A stretch of 13,033 nucleotides of DNA from contig SLQK01000090.1 in the NCBI GenBank assembly GCA_007131525.1, positions 1 to 13,033 on the forward strand. The letters are read 5' to 3'. The position numbers and the translations under genes were made by a program. Position 1 is the stretch's first letter, and each line of letters opens with the position of its first letter. The notes beneath the pieces are model-generated. The model did not search any database. It worked only from the letters and a program-made list of their open reading frames with translations, and was not told the DNA's origin. Positions 1 to 6,313 of this stretch are shown piece by piece. Origin of the DNA: Nitriliruptoraceae bacterium (GTDB taxonomy: Bacteria; Actinomycetota; Nitriliruptoria; Nitriliruptorales; Nitriliruptoraceae).

Positions 1-2
1 CC

Positions 3-293
3 GGGCACCGGACATCGCTCGCGGCGCTGGCATGCCCCGAGCCACTGGCAGCGCAGCTGGCCGGCTGGGTGGCGCACCACGATGGCTGGGTCGCCGCCGA
101 ACCCTGGGTCGAGAGCGACCACGCGATCTTCGCGATGCGCGGCATCCCGGCGGTTGCCATCACCACCGAGGACGTCCACGCCCTGCTCGGCGGGCTGGCG
201 CACACGGCAGCCGACACCCTCGAGGTGCTGGACCTGGACCTCCTGGCCGGCGTCGCCGCGGATCTGCCCAGCCTCCTGGCGCTGCTGCGCTGA
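3..293 (+). CDS. M28-family metallopeptidase (aminopeptidase), C-terminal fragment
   Basis: Only the last 96 residues are in the window; the frame is open to the left edge, so the gene starts outside. The visible part has the layout of the end of an M28 zinc aminopeptidase: an E-S-D-H-A-I-F block followed by R-G-I-P-A-V-A-I-T-T (the 'sDh.pF...GIPa' region), then A-H-T-A-A-D-T-L-E-V-L-D. In M28 enzymes the His of this H-T-x-x-D-T segment is the last metal ligand. The remaining ligands would lie upstream. Such enzymes remove N-terminal residues from peptides or act on related amides; the substrate cannot be told from this piece. The stop codon TGA is at 291-293. The gene converges on nrfA and has no obvious link to nitrite metabolism. 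Confidence 0.75.
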   Translation, partial: GHRTSLAALACPEPLAAQLAGWVAHHDGWVAAEPWVESDHAIFAMRGIPAVAITTEDVHALLGGLAHTAADTLEVLDLDLLAGVAADLPSLLALLR

Positions 294-320
294 GGAGGAC
301 CGACGTCCGCTGACAGGGGT

Positions 321-385
321 CGGGGCCAGGCGGTGCGCCTGGCCCCGGTTGCAGCGGCGCCGCTCCGCCCCGCACCGGCGGAGCG
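321..385. terminator. Two strong hairpins between convergent genes, possible bidirectional terminator
   Basis: A perfect 12-bp inverted repeat has arms 321-332 and 336-347 and a 3-nt loop. A second 9-bp repeat follows (arms 361-369 and 377-385, 7-nt loop). They lie between the stop codons of the peptidase (+) and nrfA (-), where a shared terminator is expected. Neither is followed by a T-run on either strand, so classic intrinsic termination is not proven; GC-rich actinobacteria often use such U-less hairpins. Confidence 0.45.
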
Positions 386-400
386 CGGACCGCCGCGCCG

Positions 401-1837
401 TCAGCCCTGGAAGGGGAAGAAGTCGTTGGTGACCCACTCCGCCTTCTCCAGCGGCTCCTGCTCGTCCCACACCTGCTGTCGGGTCTGCTCGATCATCTCC
501 TCCAGCTCATCGATGTCGACGCCGAGCCGCACCAGCTCCCGGGTCGCGATCGCGATGGCGTCGTTCGAGGCGTCGGACGAGGTCCGCATGGCGTCCATCG
601 ACCCGTGGGGGTTGTGGAAGCCGTCGGAGTTCTCCGCCGCGATGATGTCCCAGAACCACTGGCCCTTGCGCACCAACTCGCGGGTCTCCTCGATGACCTC
701 CTCATCAGCACCGGCGGTGATGAGCCGGTTGATGTAGTAGTGGGCCCTGACCGACCGCTCCTGGGTCTCCTCCATGGCCTCGAGGTGGCGTTCCTGGGTG
801 TCACGGACACGCTGGGTGAGCTGCCCGGCCGTGCGGTCGGCGTGACAGGTCCGGCAGGACCGGTCGACGTCCAGGAGCGGTGAGCCCCAGAAGTGCGAGG
901 ACATCTTCCGCCCGTCGATGCGCTGGTAGGGCATGTGGCAGTCCGCGCAGGTCACGCCGGCTTCACCGTGGGTGCCGTAGCTCCAGAGCTCGTACTCCGG
1001 ATGCTGCGCCTTGAGCATCGGTGCCCCGGACACACCGTGGATCCAGTCGGCCTCGAAACCGGCGGCGATGGCCTCGTTCTGCTTGTAGTCCCACATGTCC
1101 TCCGGGCGCAGCCCTCGGTCCCAGGGGAACGTCACCTTCTTCGTGTCGGCGTCGAAGTAGTACTCGACGTGGCACTGCGCGCACACCAGGGCCCGCATGT
1201 CGTTGTGGGTGGCCTCCTCCATGATGTCGAAGCCCCGGCGCTCCATGGCGTTCACGAGGGAGGGGCGGGTGATGCGTAGCTCCATGGTCTGTGGGTCGTG
1301 GCAGTCCGAGCAGCCGATCCCCATGTGACCGAACTCTCCCAGCCGCTCGTCGCGACCCTCCTCCGCGAGCTCCAGCACGCGTGGTCGCAGCTCCTCGTTG
1401 AAGCTCGCCGACCAGTAGCCGTCCCCGAACTCGTCCAACAGGGTCGGCACGGCGGTGGACTTGCAGGTCATGCACGAGCCGATGGAGGCGTCACCGATCC
1501 GCGGGGTGGCCAGGACGTCCTCCAACCCGAAGGTGTGCCCGCGCGGGTAGTTGTAGGACTTCGAGAAGGCGAGGTTCGACCACAGGATCGGCAGGTCCGG
1601 CTCCACGTCGACCGTCAGCTTCGAGACGTAGTCCTCCACCCGCATGTTCCGCAGGTAATCCTCGAAGTGCTGCGGGAACTCATCCTCGAAGTCGGTGACC
1701 CGGAAGGTGTCGGCCGGCAGATCGGTGTCGAAGGAGGCCTGTTCGACCTCGGGCTCCGAGGTGCAGGCCGCCACGACGAGCGCCAGCGCGGCCACCACCA
1801 GGACGGGCAGCGTCACTCTGGGGTTGCGTAGGTGCAC
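401..1837 (-). CDS. nrfA: Pentaheme ammonia-forming cytochrome c nitrite reductase NrfA, predicted lipoprotein
   Basis: The 478-residue protein catalyses the six-electron reduction of nitrite to ammonium outside the cytoplasmic membrane. Numbering is from the GTG at 1837. Five heme sites are visible: the active-site heme C122-M-T-C125-K126 (the NrfA hallmark CxxCK), then C176-x-x-C179-H180, C219-x-x-C222-H223, C297-x-x-C300-H301 and C328-x-x-C331-H332. Active-site candidates are R99, Y226 and H279. The calcium-site pattern E225-Y226 and K276-A-Q278 is kept. The N-terminus is a hydrophobic signal ending V-A-A-C25, a lipobox, so the enzyme is probably lipid-anchored. The start at 1837 is chosen because an AGGAGGGAG Shine-Dalgarno lies 6 nt upstream; an in-frame GTG at 1855 overlaps the nrfH stop but has that Shine-Dalgarno inside the reading frame. 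It follows nrfH by 14 nt, as in NrfHA systems. Confidence 0.97.
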   Translation of the reverse strand: MHLRNPRVTLPVLVVAALALVVAACTSEPEVEQASFDTDLPADTFRVTDFEDEFPQHFEDYLRNMRVEDYVSKLTVDVEPDLPILWSNLAFSKSYNYPRGHTFGLEDVLATPRIGDASIGSCMTCKSTAVPTLLDEFGDGYWSASFNEELRPRVLELAEEGRDERLGEFGHMGIGCSDCHDPQTMELRITRPSLVNAMERRGFDIMEEATHNDMRALVCAQCHVEYYFDADTKKVTFPWDRGLRPEDMWDYKQNEAIAAGFEADWIHGVSGAPMLKAQHPEYELWSYGTHGEAGVTCADCHMPYQRIDGRKMSSHFWGSPLLDVDRSCRTCHADRTAGQLTQRVRDTQERHLEAMEETQERSVRAHYYINRLITAGADEEVIEETRELVRKGQWFWDIIAAENSDGFHNPHGSMDAMRTSSDASNDAIAIATRELVRLGVDIDELEEMIEQTRQQVWDEQEPLEKAEWVTNDFFPFQG

Positions 1838-1843
1838 GGTCGA

Positions 1844-1852
1844 CTCCCTCCT
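1844..1852 (-). promoter_or_regulatory. Ribosome binding site that decides the nrfA start
   Basis: On the minus strand AGGAGGGAG occupies 1852-1844, overlapping the last base of the nrfH stop codon (TGA, 1854-1852) and ending 6 nt before GTG at 1837. The position supports 1837 rather than 1855 as the nrfA start and suggests translational coupling to nrfH. Confidence 0.75.
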
Positions 1853-2418
1853 CACGACCGGCCGGCCGTGGTCTGGGCTGTGGGCACGCTCGGGTGCGCA
1901 GGTTCATGCCACTCATCGGGACGGAACATGCCGCGCCCGTGCGGGACCGAGCGGTGGCAGTCGGCGCAGTTCTCCTTGGAGGCGTGGTTGACCTCCTGGA
2001 TGCTCGGTTCGTGGCAGCTGATGCAGTTGTGGTTGATGACGTCGACGGAGTCGGTCGTCGCGTGCAACACGTCCGGGATCGAGCCGCGGCCGATCGTGTT
2101 GAACCAGATGTGTCCCGCGCCGGCCCGGGCCTTGAAGCTCAGCCGGGTGATCAGCAGCCCGTCGGTCGGTGCGTGGCAGTCGTTGCAGTCCAGGTGCGCG
2201 TGGTTCGACTCCTGGAAGGAGCCGAACGCCGAGTCCATGATGTGACAGCTGCTGCAGAACTCCGGGGAGTCCGTGTGGCTGACCAGCTCCATGGACGCGC
2301 CGCCGAGGATCACCCCGACCGCCACCCCGCCCACGGCGAACATCGACATCTTCCCGCGCGAGGAACGGAGGCGCTCACCGAGGCGGAGGCGCTCGCGGAA
2401 GCTGCGCTTCTCAGCCAT
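1852..2418 (-). CDS. nrfH: NrfH, membrane-anchored tetraheme cytochrome c quinol dehydrogenase
   Basis: The 188-residue protein belongs to the NapC/NirT/NrfH family. It oxidises menaquinol in the membrane and passes electrons to NrfA. A short basic N-terminus is followed by one membrane helix at about 25-46. Four heme sites follow: C55-S-S-C58-H59-I-M61 (the CxxCHxM form typical of NrfH heme 1, with Met as candidate ligand), C78-N-D-C81-H82, C132-I-S-C135-H136 and C151-A-D-C154-H155. The length matches the family. The ATG at 2418 is preceded by GAGGTGAGG (2430-2422) at good spacing. The frame stays open upstream to 2580, but that stretch is AT-richer and has no NrfH-like sequence. Gene order nrfH-nrfA is the standard one for the NrfHA complex found in many non-enteric bacteria. 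Confidence 0.96.
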   Translation of the reverse strand: MAEKRSFRERLRLGERLRSSRGKMSMFAVGGVAVGVILGGASMELVSHTDSPEFCSSCHIMDSAFGSFQESNHAHLDCNDCHAPTDGLLITRLSFKARAGAGHIWFNTIGRGSIPDVLHATTDSVDVINHNCISCHEPSIQEVNHASKENCADCHRSVPHGRGMFRPDEWHEPAHPSVPTAQTTAGRS

Positions 2419-2541
2419 CGACCTCACCTCTCCACCGCTTGTCGTCCTAGCCAGATTCGACTCAGACAACTCCGGTCTTATTCGGGGTATTTCTCCGATT
2501 TTCGAGCGCGCCATACACATGCAACATGGCAAGAAAGTAGG

Positions 2542-2577
2542 GGTCCCATTCAGGTGCCATGAAGGGACCTTGGTCCC
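2542..2577. repeat. Nested inverted repeats upstream of nrfH, candidate operator or leader hairpin
   Basis: GGTCCC (2542-2547), one unpaired A, then TTCA (2549-2552) pairs with TGAA (2560-2563) and GGGACC (2564-2569) around a 7-nt loop. The same GGGACC also forms a second palindrome with GGTCCC at 2572-2577, separated by two bases. The two pairings are mutually exclusive. The element lies 124-159 nt upstream of the nrfH start, so it could be an operator or a transcribed structure. Confidence 0.4.
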
Positions 2578-2649
2578 CAACCTTCAGCGAAGGACACCAG
2601 GTTCCTGCCGGCCCCGGGCACCCGTAGACCTGCACCGGACCAGGAGCCG

Positions 2650-2692
2650 GGCCGGAGCACCTGTGACCGGCCGGAGCACCCGTGACCGGCCG
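2650..2692. repeat. Short tandem repeat, 19-bp unit, two copies plus a partial third
   Basis: The unit GGCCGGAGCACCTGTGACC at 2650-2668 is followed directly by a copy at 2669-2687 that differs at one base (T2662 versus C2681). GGCCG at 2688-2692 then begins a third copy. A more diverged version may lie at 2610-2630. The block sits 12 nt beyond the stop codon of the thioredoxin gene on its 3' side. Confidence 0.8.
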
Positions 2693-2704
2693 TCGATGGG
2701 ACGC

Positions 2705-3298
2705 TCAGCCCGTGGTGACGGCCAGCTGGAACTCCACGTCGTGCTCGGGCAACGGTCCGATCCACTTCGCGGTGATGGTCCCGTCAGCGTCGATCAGGAA
2801 GGTCTCCGGGGTCCCGCTCACCGAGTAGGCCCGCGCCGCGACGTCGTCGCCATCGAACAGGCTCACGTAGTTGTGCTCGTACTCGACCGCCGTGGCGACG
2901 GCGTCCTCGTAGCGGTCGTCGATGACCACGCCCACCACCTGCACCCCCGCCTCGGACCACGTGCGCTGGACGCGCCGCAGGTGGGGCATGTCGTCCTTGC
3001 AGCTCGAGCACCACGAGGCCCAGAAGGTCAGGAGGACCGGACCGTCGTACCGCTCCGAGAGCACGATCCGCTCCCCCTCGAGGGTGGTCAGCTCCAGCTC
3101 CGGCGCCGGTTCCCCCACCGGGTTCTGCGGCAGCCCGTCCGAGGGCAGCTGCGCCCCGACGAGGACAGCACCGAGCGTCAGGGTGATGGCGAGGATGGTT
3201 CCACCGACCACGACGGCGCCGCGACGTGAGCGCGGCTGGTCCTGGGGCTCGGCTCGTGGGCTCCCGCCGTCGGCATGGGGCGGCGCCGGTGTGGACAT
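2705..3298 (-). CDS. Membrane-anchored thioredoxin-fold reductase, CcmG/ResA/DsbE type
   Basis: The 197-residue protein has a polar, Pro-rich N-terminus (1-26), one membrane helix (about 27-49) and an extracytoplasmic AhpC/TSA-redoxin-like thioredoxin domain (about 60-195). The active site is W96-C97-S-S-C100-K101, preceded by L-L-T-F-W-A-S, and the cis-proline region is G162-T163-P164-E-T-F. In this family the protein reduces the cysteines of apocytochrome CxxCH motifs before heme attachment. Its position, divergent from the ccm genes and beside nrfHA, fits that role. The ATG at 3298 has GGAG 7 nt upstream; a longer open frame up to 3571 would add a low-complexity stretch crossing the divergent promoter and is rejected. 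A membrane electron donor such as CcdA is not in the window. Whether it is orthologous to CcmG or ResA cannot be settled by eye. Confidence 0.93.
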   Translation of the reverse strand: MSTPAPPHADGGSPRAEPQDQPRSRRGAVVVGGTILAITLTLGAVLVGAQLPSDGLPQNPVGEPAPELELTTLEGERIVLSERYDGPVLLTFWASWCSSCKDDMPHLRRVQRTWSEAGVQVVGVVIDDRYEDAVATAVEYEHNYVSLFDGDDVAARAYSVSGTPETFLIDADGTITAKWIGPLPEHDVEFQLAVTTG

Positions 3299-3534
3299 GC
3301 GCGGTCTCCGGGGGTGGCGACGGCCGGCCGATGGCACCGGGCACTCCGACGGGCGGCCGGTCGCCCACGGCCGGTGCACTGATTGGGGTCCATACACACG
3401 GTCCCACGCCCCGGCCACGACCCGCAAGGCCCTCCGTCCCGAGCCGCGCGGACCACATTCCCCTAGTCGTCCGCTCAGGGTTCGAGCAGCCTCAGGGTCC
3501 GTGAACGCGACGGATGGGACCTGAGGGGTCGGAG
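3299..3534. promoter_or_regulatory. Divergent promoter region between the thioredoxin gene and ccmE
   Basis: This 236-nt gap should hold promoters for both directions. The minus-strand sequence TGTGTATGG at 3398-3390 ends 91 nt before the thioredoxin ATG, mirroring the nrfH arrangement. GGGGTCC (3385-3391) and GGTCCC (3400-3405) flank it. For ccmE, a GAGGGG Shine-Dalgarno ends 6 nt before ATG 3535. No good consensus -35/-10 pair was seen. Confidence 0.5.
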
Positions 3535-4005
3535 ATGTCGGAACCGACGGGCGGGACCGCCAGCGAGGCACAGGTCGTCGGCCCGCAGGTCGACGTGGAC
3601 GACCTGGAGGAGCTCCGGCACCGTCCGAACCGCCTCCCGCTCCTCGGCCTGGCCCTGCTCGCGGCCGCCGCGCTGGCGTGGCTGGCGATCGACGCCTTCC
3701 AGGAGTCGGTCGCGTACTACCTGACGCCCAGCGAGGCCCAGGACGCCGGGGCCGAGGAGCGCTTCCGCCTCGCCGGACTGGTGGTGGAGGACAGCCTGTA
3801 CCGCGACGACGCGGGGATCCTGCACTTCGAGGTCACCGACGGCGCGGCCACGGTGCCGGTGCGGTTCGACGGCCTGGCGCCGGACTCGCTGGGTGGCGGC
3901 GCCGAGGCCGTGTCCGAGGGGAGGATGACCCCGGAGGGGGTCTTCGAGGCCGACTCCGTGCTGGCCCGCTGTGCGTCGAAGTTCGAGGCGGAGTTCGAGT
4001 CGTGA
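3535..4005 (+). CDS. ccmE: CcmE heme chaperone, Cys-type with CxxxF motif
   Basis: The 156-residue protein has one membrane anchor (about 34-52) followed by the CcmE OB-fold region beginning Y-Y-L-T-P-S-E (61-67). CcmE binds heme covalently outside the membrane and hands it to CcmF. Standard CcmE uses the His of H-x-x-x-Y; a described variant uses the Cys of C-x-x-x-Y. Here the motif is L-A-R-C146-A-S-K-F150, that is CxxxF: the attachment Cys is present (TGT) but the Tyr is replaced by Phe (TTC). The C-terminal tail after it is very short (six residues). Start: ATG 3535 has GAGGGG at 6 nt spacing; the in-frame ATG at 3514 has no good ribosome site. It is the first gene of the ccm run and overlaps ccmA by 4 nt. 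Confidence 0.92.
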   Translation: MSEPTGGTASEAQVVGPQVDVDDLEELRHRPNRLPLLGLALLAAAALAWLAIDAFQESVAYYLTPSEAQDAGAEERFRLAGLVVEDSLYRDDAGILHFEVTDGAATVPVRFDGLAPDSLGGGAEAVSEGRMTPEGVFEADSVLARCASKFEAEFES

Positions 4006-4733
4006 CCGTCGTGCGGGCCGACATCGTGCTGTCGGGCGTCGCACGGACCTACGGCCCCCTGATCGCCCTGGACGGTGTGGACCTCACGGTCCCCGCCGGC
4101 TCGTCGGTGGCGCTGATGGGCGCCAACGGGGCGGGGAAGACCACGCTGCTGCGGCTGGTCGCAGGGCTGACCACGCCGACCGCGGGCACGGTCACGATCG
4201 CCGGTGTCGATCGTCGCCAGGCCGGCGGTCGGCTCCGGTCACTGCTCGGCTACGTGGGCCACGAGAGCATGCTGTACGGCGATCTGACCGTGCGGGAGAA
4301 CCTCGCCTTCCACGCCGACCTGCACGATCTCGACCGGGCCGCGGTTGATCGCGCCGCCGCTCGCTTCGACGTCACCCACGTCCTGGACCGTCCGGCGCGG
4401 GAGCTGTCGCGCGGCAACACCCAGCGGGCGGCGCTCGCCCGTGCCCTGCTGCACGAGCCGGCGGTGGTGCTGCTCGACGAGCCCTTCACCGGACTTGACC
4501 TGGCCAGCAGCGAGCGCCTGGCCGCGATCCTCGCGGACCTCCACGCCCGCGGGCACACCGTCCTGCTGACCGTCCATGACGCGGGGCACGCCGCCCTGGC
4601 GGAGCGGCTGCTGGTGCTCGAGGCCGGGCGCGTGGTCATCGACGCCCTGCCCGGTGACCGCGCGCAGGTCGAGCAGCTGCTACGCGCCGCCAGCGACCAC
4701 GTCCCCTGGGGCAGCGTCGAGGTGGCACCGTGA
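4002..4733 (+). CDS. ccmA: CcmA, ATPase subunit of the heme-handling ABC complex
   Basis: The 243-residue cytoplasmic ABC ATPase contains a Walker A G40-A-N-G-A-G-K46-T-T, signature L-S-R-G-N-T-Q-R (135-142), Walker B V-V-L-L-D159-E160-P-F and switch H182. With CcmB, CcmC and CcmD it drives release of holo-CcmE from CcmC. The Q-loop region reads G-Y-V-G-H87-E88-S-M-L-Y; CcmA proteins usually have Gln after that G-H, so a Glu stands where Gln is expected. The GTG start at 4002 overlaps the ccmE stop as GTGA, a typical translational coupling junction. The length matches CcmA (about 200-240 residues). Confidence 0.95.
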   Translation: MTVVRADIVLSGVARTYGPLIALDGVDLTVPAGSSVALMGANGAGKTTLLRLVAGLTTPTAGTVTIAGVDRRQAGGRLRSLLGYVGHESMLYGDLTVRENLAFHADLHDLDRAAVDRAAARFDVTHVLDRPARELSRGNTQRAALARALLHEPAVVLLDEPFTGLDLASSERLAAILADLHARGHTVLLTVHDAGHAALAERLLVLEAGRVVIDALPGDRAQVEQLLRAASDHVPWGSVEVAP

Positions 4734-5407
4734 GGACCCTGCGCCATGCCCGCCGGATCGCAGCCAAGGACCTGCGCATCGAGCTGCGCACCCGCGACAT
4801 CCTCACGGCCATGGGCCTGTTCGCGCTCCTGATCGTGGTGGTGGCCAGCTTCTCCTTCCCGACCGCCAGCGAGCACCGGGAGCAGATCGCCGCTGGCCTG
4901 CTGTGGATGGCCTTCCTGTTCGCGGCGCTGCTCGGGATCGGGCGCTCACTGGCGATGGAGCACGAGCACGCCTGCATCGACGCGCTCGTGACCAGCCCCG
5001 TCCCCCGGGAGAGCATCTACCTGGGCAAGGTGCTGTCCAACCTCGCCTTCGTCGGGGTGGCACAGCTGCTGCTGCTACCGGTGTCGATCGTGCTGCTGCA
5101 GTTGACCCCCGGTCGGGGCCTCGCGCTCCTGCTGGTGACGGTGGCGCTGGCCACGGTGGCACTGGTGGCGGTGACCACCCTGCTGTCGGCGATGGCGGTC
5201 AACACCCGCACCCGCGAGGCGATCCTGCCGCTGCTGGTGATCCCCGTGGCCCTCCCGGTGCTGATCGCGGCCGTCCAGGCCACCTCCATCGCCCTGACCG
5301 GTGGGACGCTCACTGCGGCGACCCCCTGGCTGCTGCTCCTGACCGCGACCGCCGCCTTGTTCCTGCTGCTCGGCCTCGCGACCTTCCGCCACGTCCTCGA
5401 GGAGTGA
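4730..5407 (+). CDS. ccmB: CcmB, membrane subunit of the heme-handling ABC complex
   Basis: The 225-residue integral membrane protein has six predicted helices (about 25-43, 52-71, 102-123, 130-155, 163-187, 197-218). The N-terminal A-A-K-D-L-R-I-E-L-R-T-R-D and the P-L-L-V-I-P-V-A-L-P-V block are typical of CcmB. It is the membrane partner of CcmA and lies directly after it; the GTG start at 4730 overlaps the ccmA stop as GTGA. Confidence 0.95.
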   Translation: MRTLRHARRIAAKDLRIELRTRDILTAMGLFALLIVVVASFSFPTASEHREQIAAGLLWMAFLFAALLGIGRSLAMEHEHACIDALVTSPVPRESIYLGKVLSNLAFVGVAQLLLLPVSIVLLQLTPGRGLALLLVTVALATVALVAVTTLLSAMAVNTRTREAILPLLVIPVALPVLIAAVQATSIALTGGTLTAATPWLLLLTATAALFLLLGLATFRHVLEE

Positions 5408-5409
5408 CC

Positions 5410-6201
5410 ATGTCGGTGACCGACACCCCCCGGGACGGTTCCACCGTCCACCCGACGGCGCAGCCGCCCGTCGAGCCCACCTCCGCGACAGGTCACGCGG
5501 AGCCGGGCCCTGGTCGGCCGACGGTGCTGGCCGTGGCAACCGCTGCCAGCATGCTGGTGCTGCTGGTGGGTGCCCTGCTGTGGGCGCCGACCGACCGGCT
5601 CCAGGGCGACGTGCAGCGGATCTTCTACATCCACGTGCCGGCGGCGTGGATCGGGATGCTGGCCTTCGGCGTGGTGTTCGTCGCCTCGATCGCCTACCTG
5701 GTCACCCGCCGGGCACGGTGGGACCGCCTGGCCGCCTCCTCCGCCGAGGTGGGGGTGGTGTTCACCACCGGGGTGATGCTGACCGGGCCCCTGTGGGGTC
5801 GTCCCGTCTGGGGGGTCTACTGGGACTGGGATCCGCGCCTGACCAGCTTCTTCATCCTGTGGCTGCTCTACATCTCCTACCTGGTGCTGCGCAGCTACGT
5901 GACCGAGCCGACCCGGCGGGCCCGGTACTCGGCGGTGCTCGGGATCATCGCCTTCCTGGACGTGCCCCTGGTGTACGTCTCCGTGCGCTGGTGGCGGTCC
6001 CTGCACCCCGGCCCGGTGGTCGCCAACCCGGAGGGTCCGCAGCTGCCCGGCTCGATGCTCGCGGTGCTGCTGGTGGGCATCGTCGCCTTCACCCTGCTGT
6101 ACCTGCTGCTGCTCCGCCTGCGCATCGACAACGCCGCCCGTGAGGACGAGCTGACCGCGCCACGTCGCCACGCGCCGGCCGCCGGCCACCGAGGAGCCTG
6201 A
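5410..6201 (+). CDS. ccmC: CcmC, heme-handling protein of System I
   Basis: The 263-residue protein has about six membrane helices and the tryptophan-rich heme-handling loop W129-G-R-P-V-W134-G-V-Y-W138-D-W140-D-P-R-L-T-S. Two conserved external histidines flank it (H75 in Y-I-H-V-P-A-A-W and H189 in R-S-L-H-P). CcmC presents heme to CcmE for covalent attachment. About 38 polar residues precede the first helix, longer than usual. The ATG at 5410 follows the ccmB stop by 2 nt and has GAGGAG upstream at good spacing. The same frame stays open back to 4576, but that stretch overlaps ccmA and ccmB and is not coding. Confidence 0.96.
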   Translation: MSVTDTPRDGSTVHPTAQPPVEPTSATGHAEPGPGRPTVLAVATAASMLVLLVGALLWAPTDRLQGDVQRIFYIHVPAAWIGMLAFGVVFVASIAYLVTRRARWDRLAASSAEVGVVFTTGVMLTGPLWGRPVWGVYWDWDPRLTSFFILWLLYISYLVLRSYVTEPTRRARYSAVLGIIAFLDVPLVYVSVRWWRSLHPGPVVANPEGPQLPGSMLAVLLVGIVAFTLLYLLLLRLRIDNAAREDELTAPRRHAPAAGHRGA

Positions 6202-6202
6202 G

Positions 6203-6313
6203 ATGGACTCCCCCTACCTGCTCGCCGCCTACCTCGGCTCCGCCGCCCTCTACGGCGGCTACCTCGCGCATCTGCTGCGGCGCCGGCACAGCTTGCAGCG
6301 ACGGGCGCGCTGA
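6203..6313 (+). CDS. ccmD: CcmD-like small single-helix protein
   Basis: The 36-residue protein starts at ATG 6203, one base after the ccmC stop, with GAGGAG upstream. It has one hydrophobic helix (about residues 5-25, with Y10, Y17 and Y20) and a strongly basic tail (R-R-R-H-S-L-Q-R-R-A-R). This matches CcmD, a tiny protein that helps free holo-CcmE from the CcmABC complex. Sequence alone is too short for certainty, but its shape and place between ccmC and ccmF support the call. Its stop TGA shares a base with the ccmF start. Confidence 0.85.
   Translation: MDSPYLLAAYLGSAALYGGYLAHLLRRRHSLQRRAR

Larger units (their letters stand above)
2419..2704. promoter_or_regulatory. Promoter and leader region of nrfHA
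   Basis: This 286-nt gap has no convincing gene. It is the least GC-rich part of the window, mainly 2440-2550, as expected for a promoter. It contains the sequence TGTGTATGG on the minus strand at 2519-2511, ending 92 nt before the nrfH ATG and shared with the thioredoxin promoter region; a hairpin with nested GGTCCC/GGGACC arms at 2542-2577; and a 19-bp tandem repeat at 2650-2692, next to the stop of the thioredoxin gene. No clear FNR/CRP-type TTGAT-N4-ATCAA site and no consensus -35 box were found. Confidence 0.5.

Noticed and set aside
2419..2580. Longer NrfH with 54 extra N-terminal residues
   Set aside because: The extra part is AT-richer, does not look like NrfH and covers the promoter. 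ATG 2418 has a strong ribosome site.
2650..2692. CRISPR-like array
   Set aside because: The units are head-to-tail without spacers and there are no cas genes.
3299..3571. Longer thioredoxin protein starting near 3571
   Set aside because: It would cross the divergent promoter and the ccmE start; the added sequence is low-complexity. ATG 3298 has a good ribosome site and leads straight to the membrane anchor.
4576..5409. Open frame upstream of ccmC in the same frame
   Set aside because: It overlaps ccmA and ccmB in another frame and has Arg/Pro/Gly/Ala-rich content typical of a shadow frame in GC-rich DNA.
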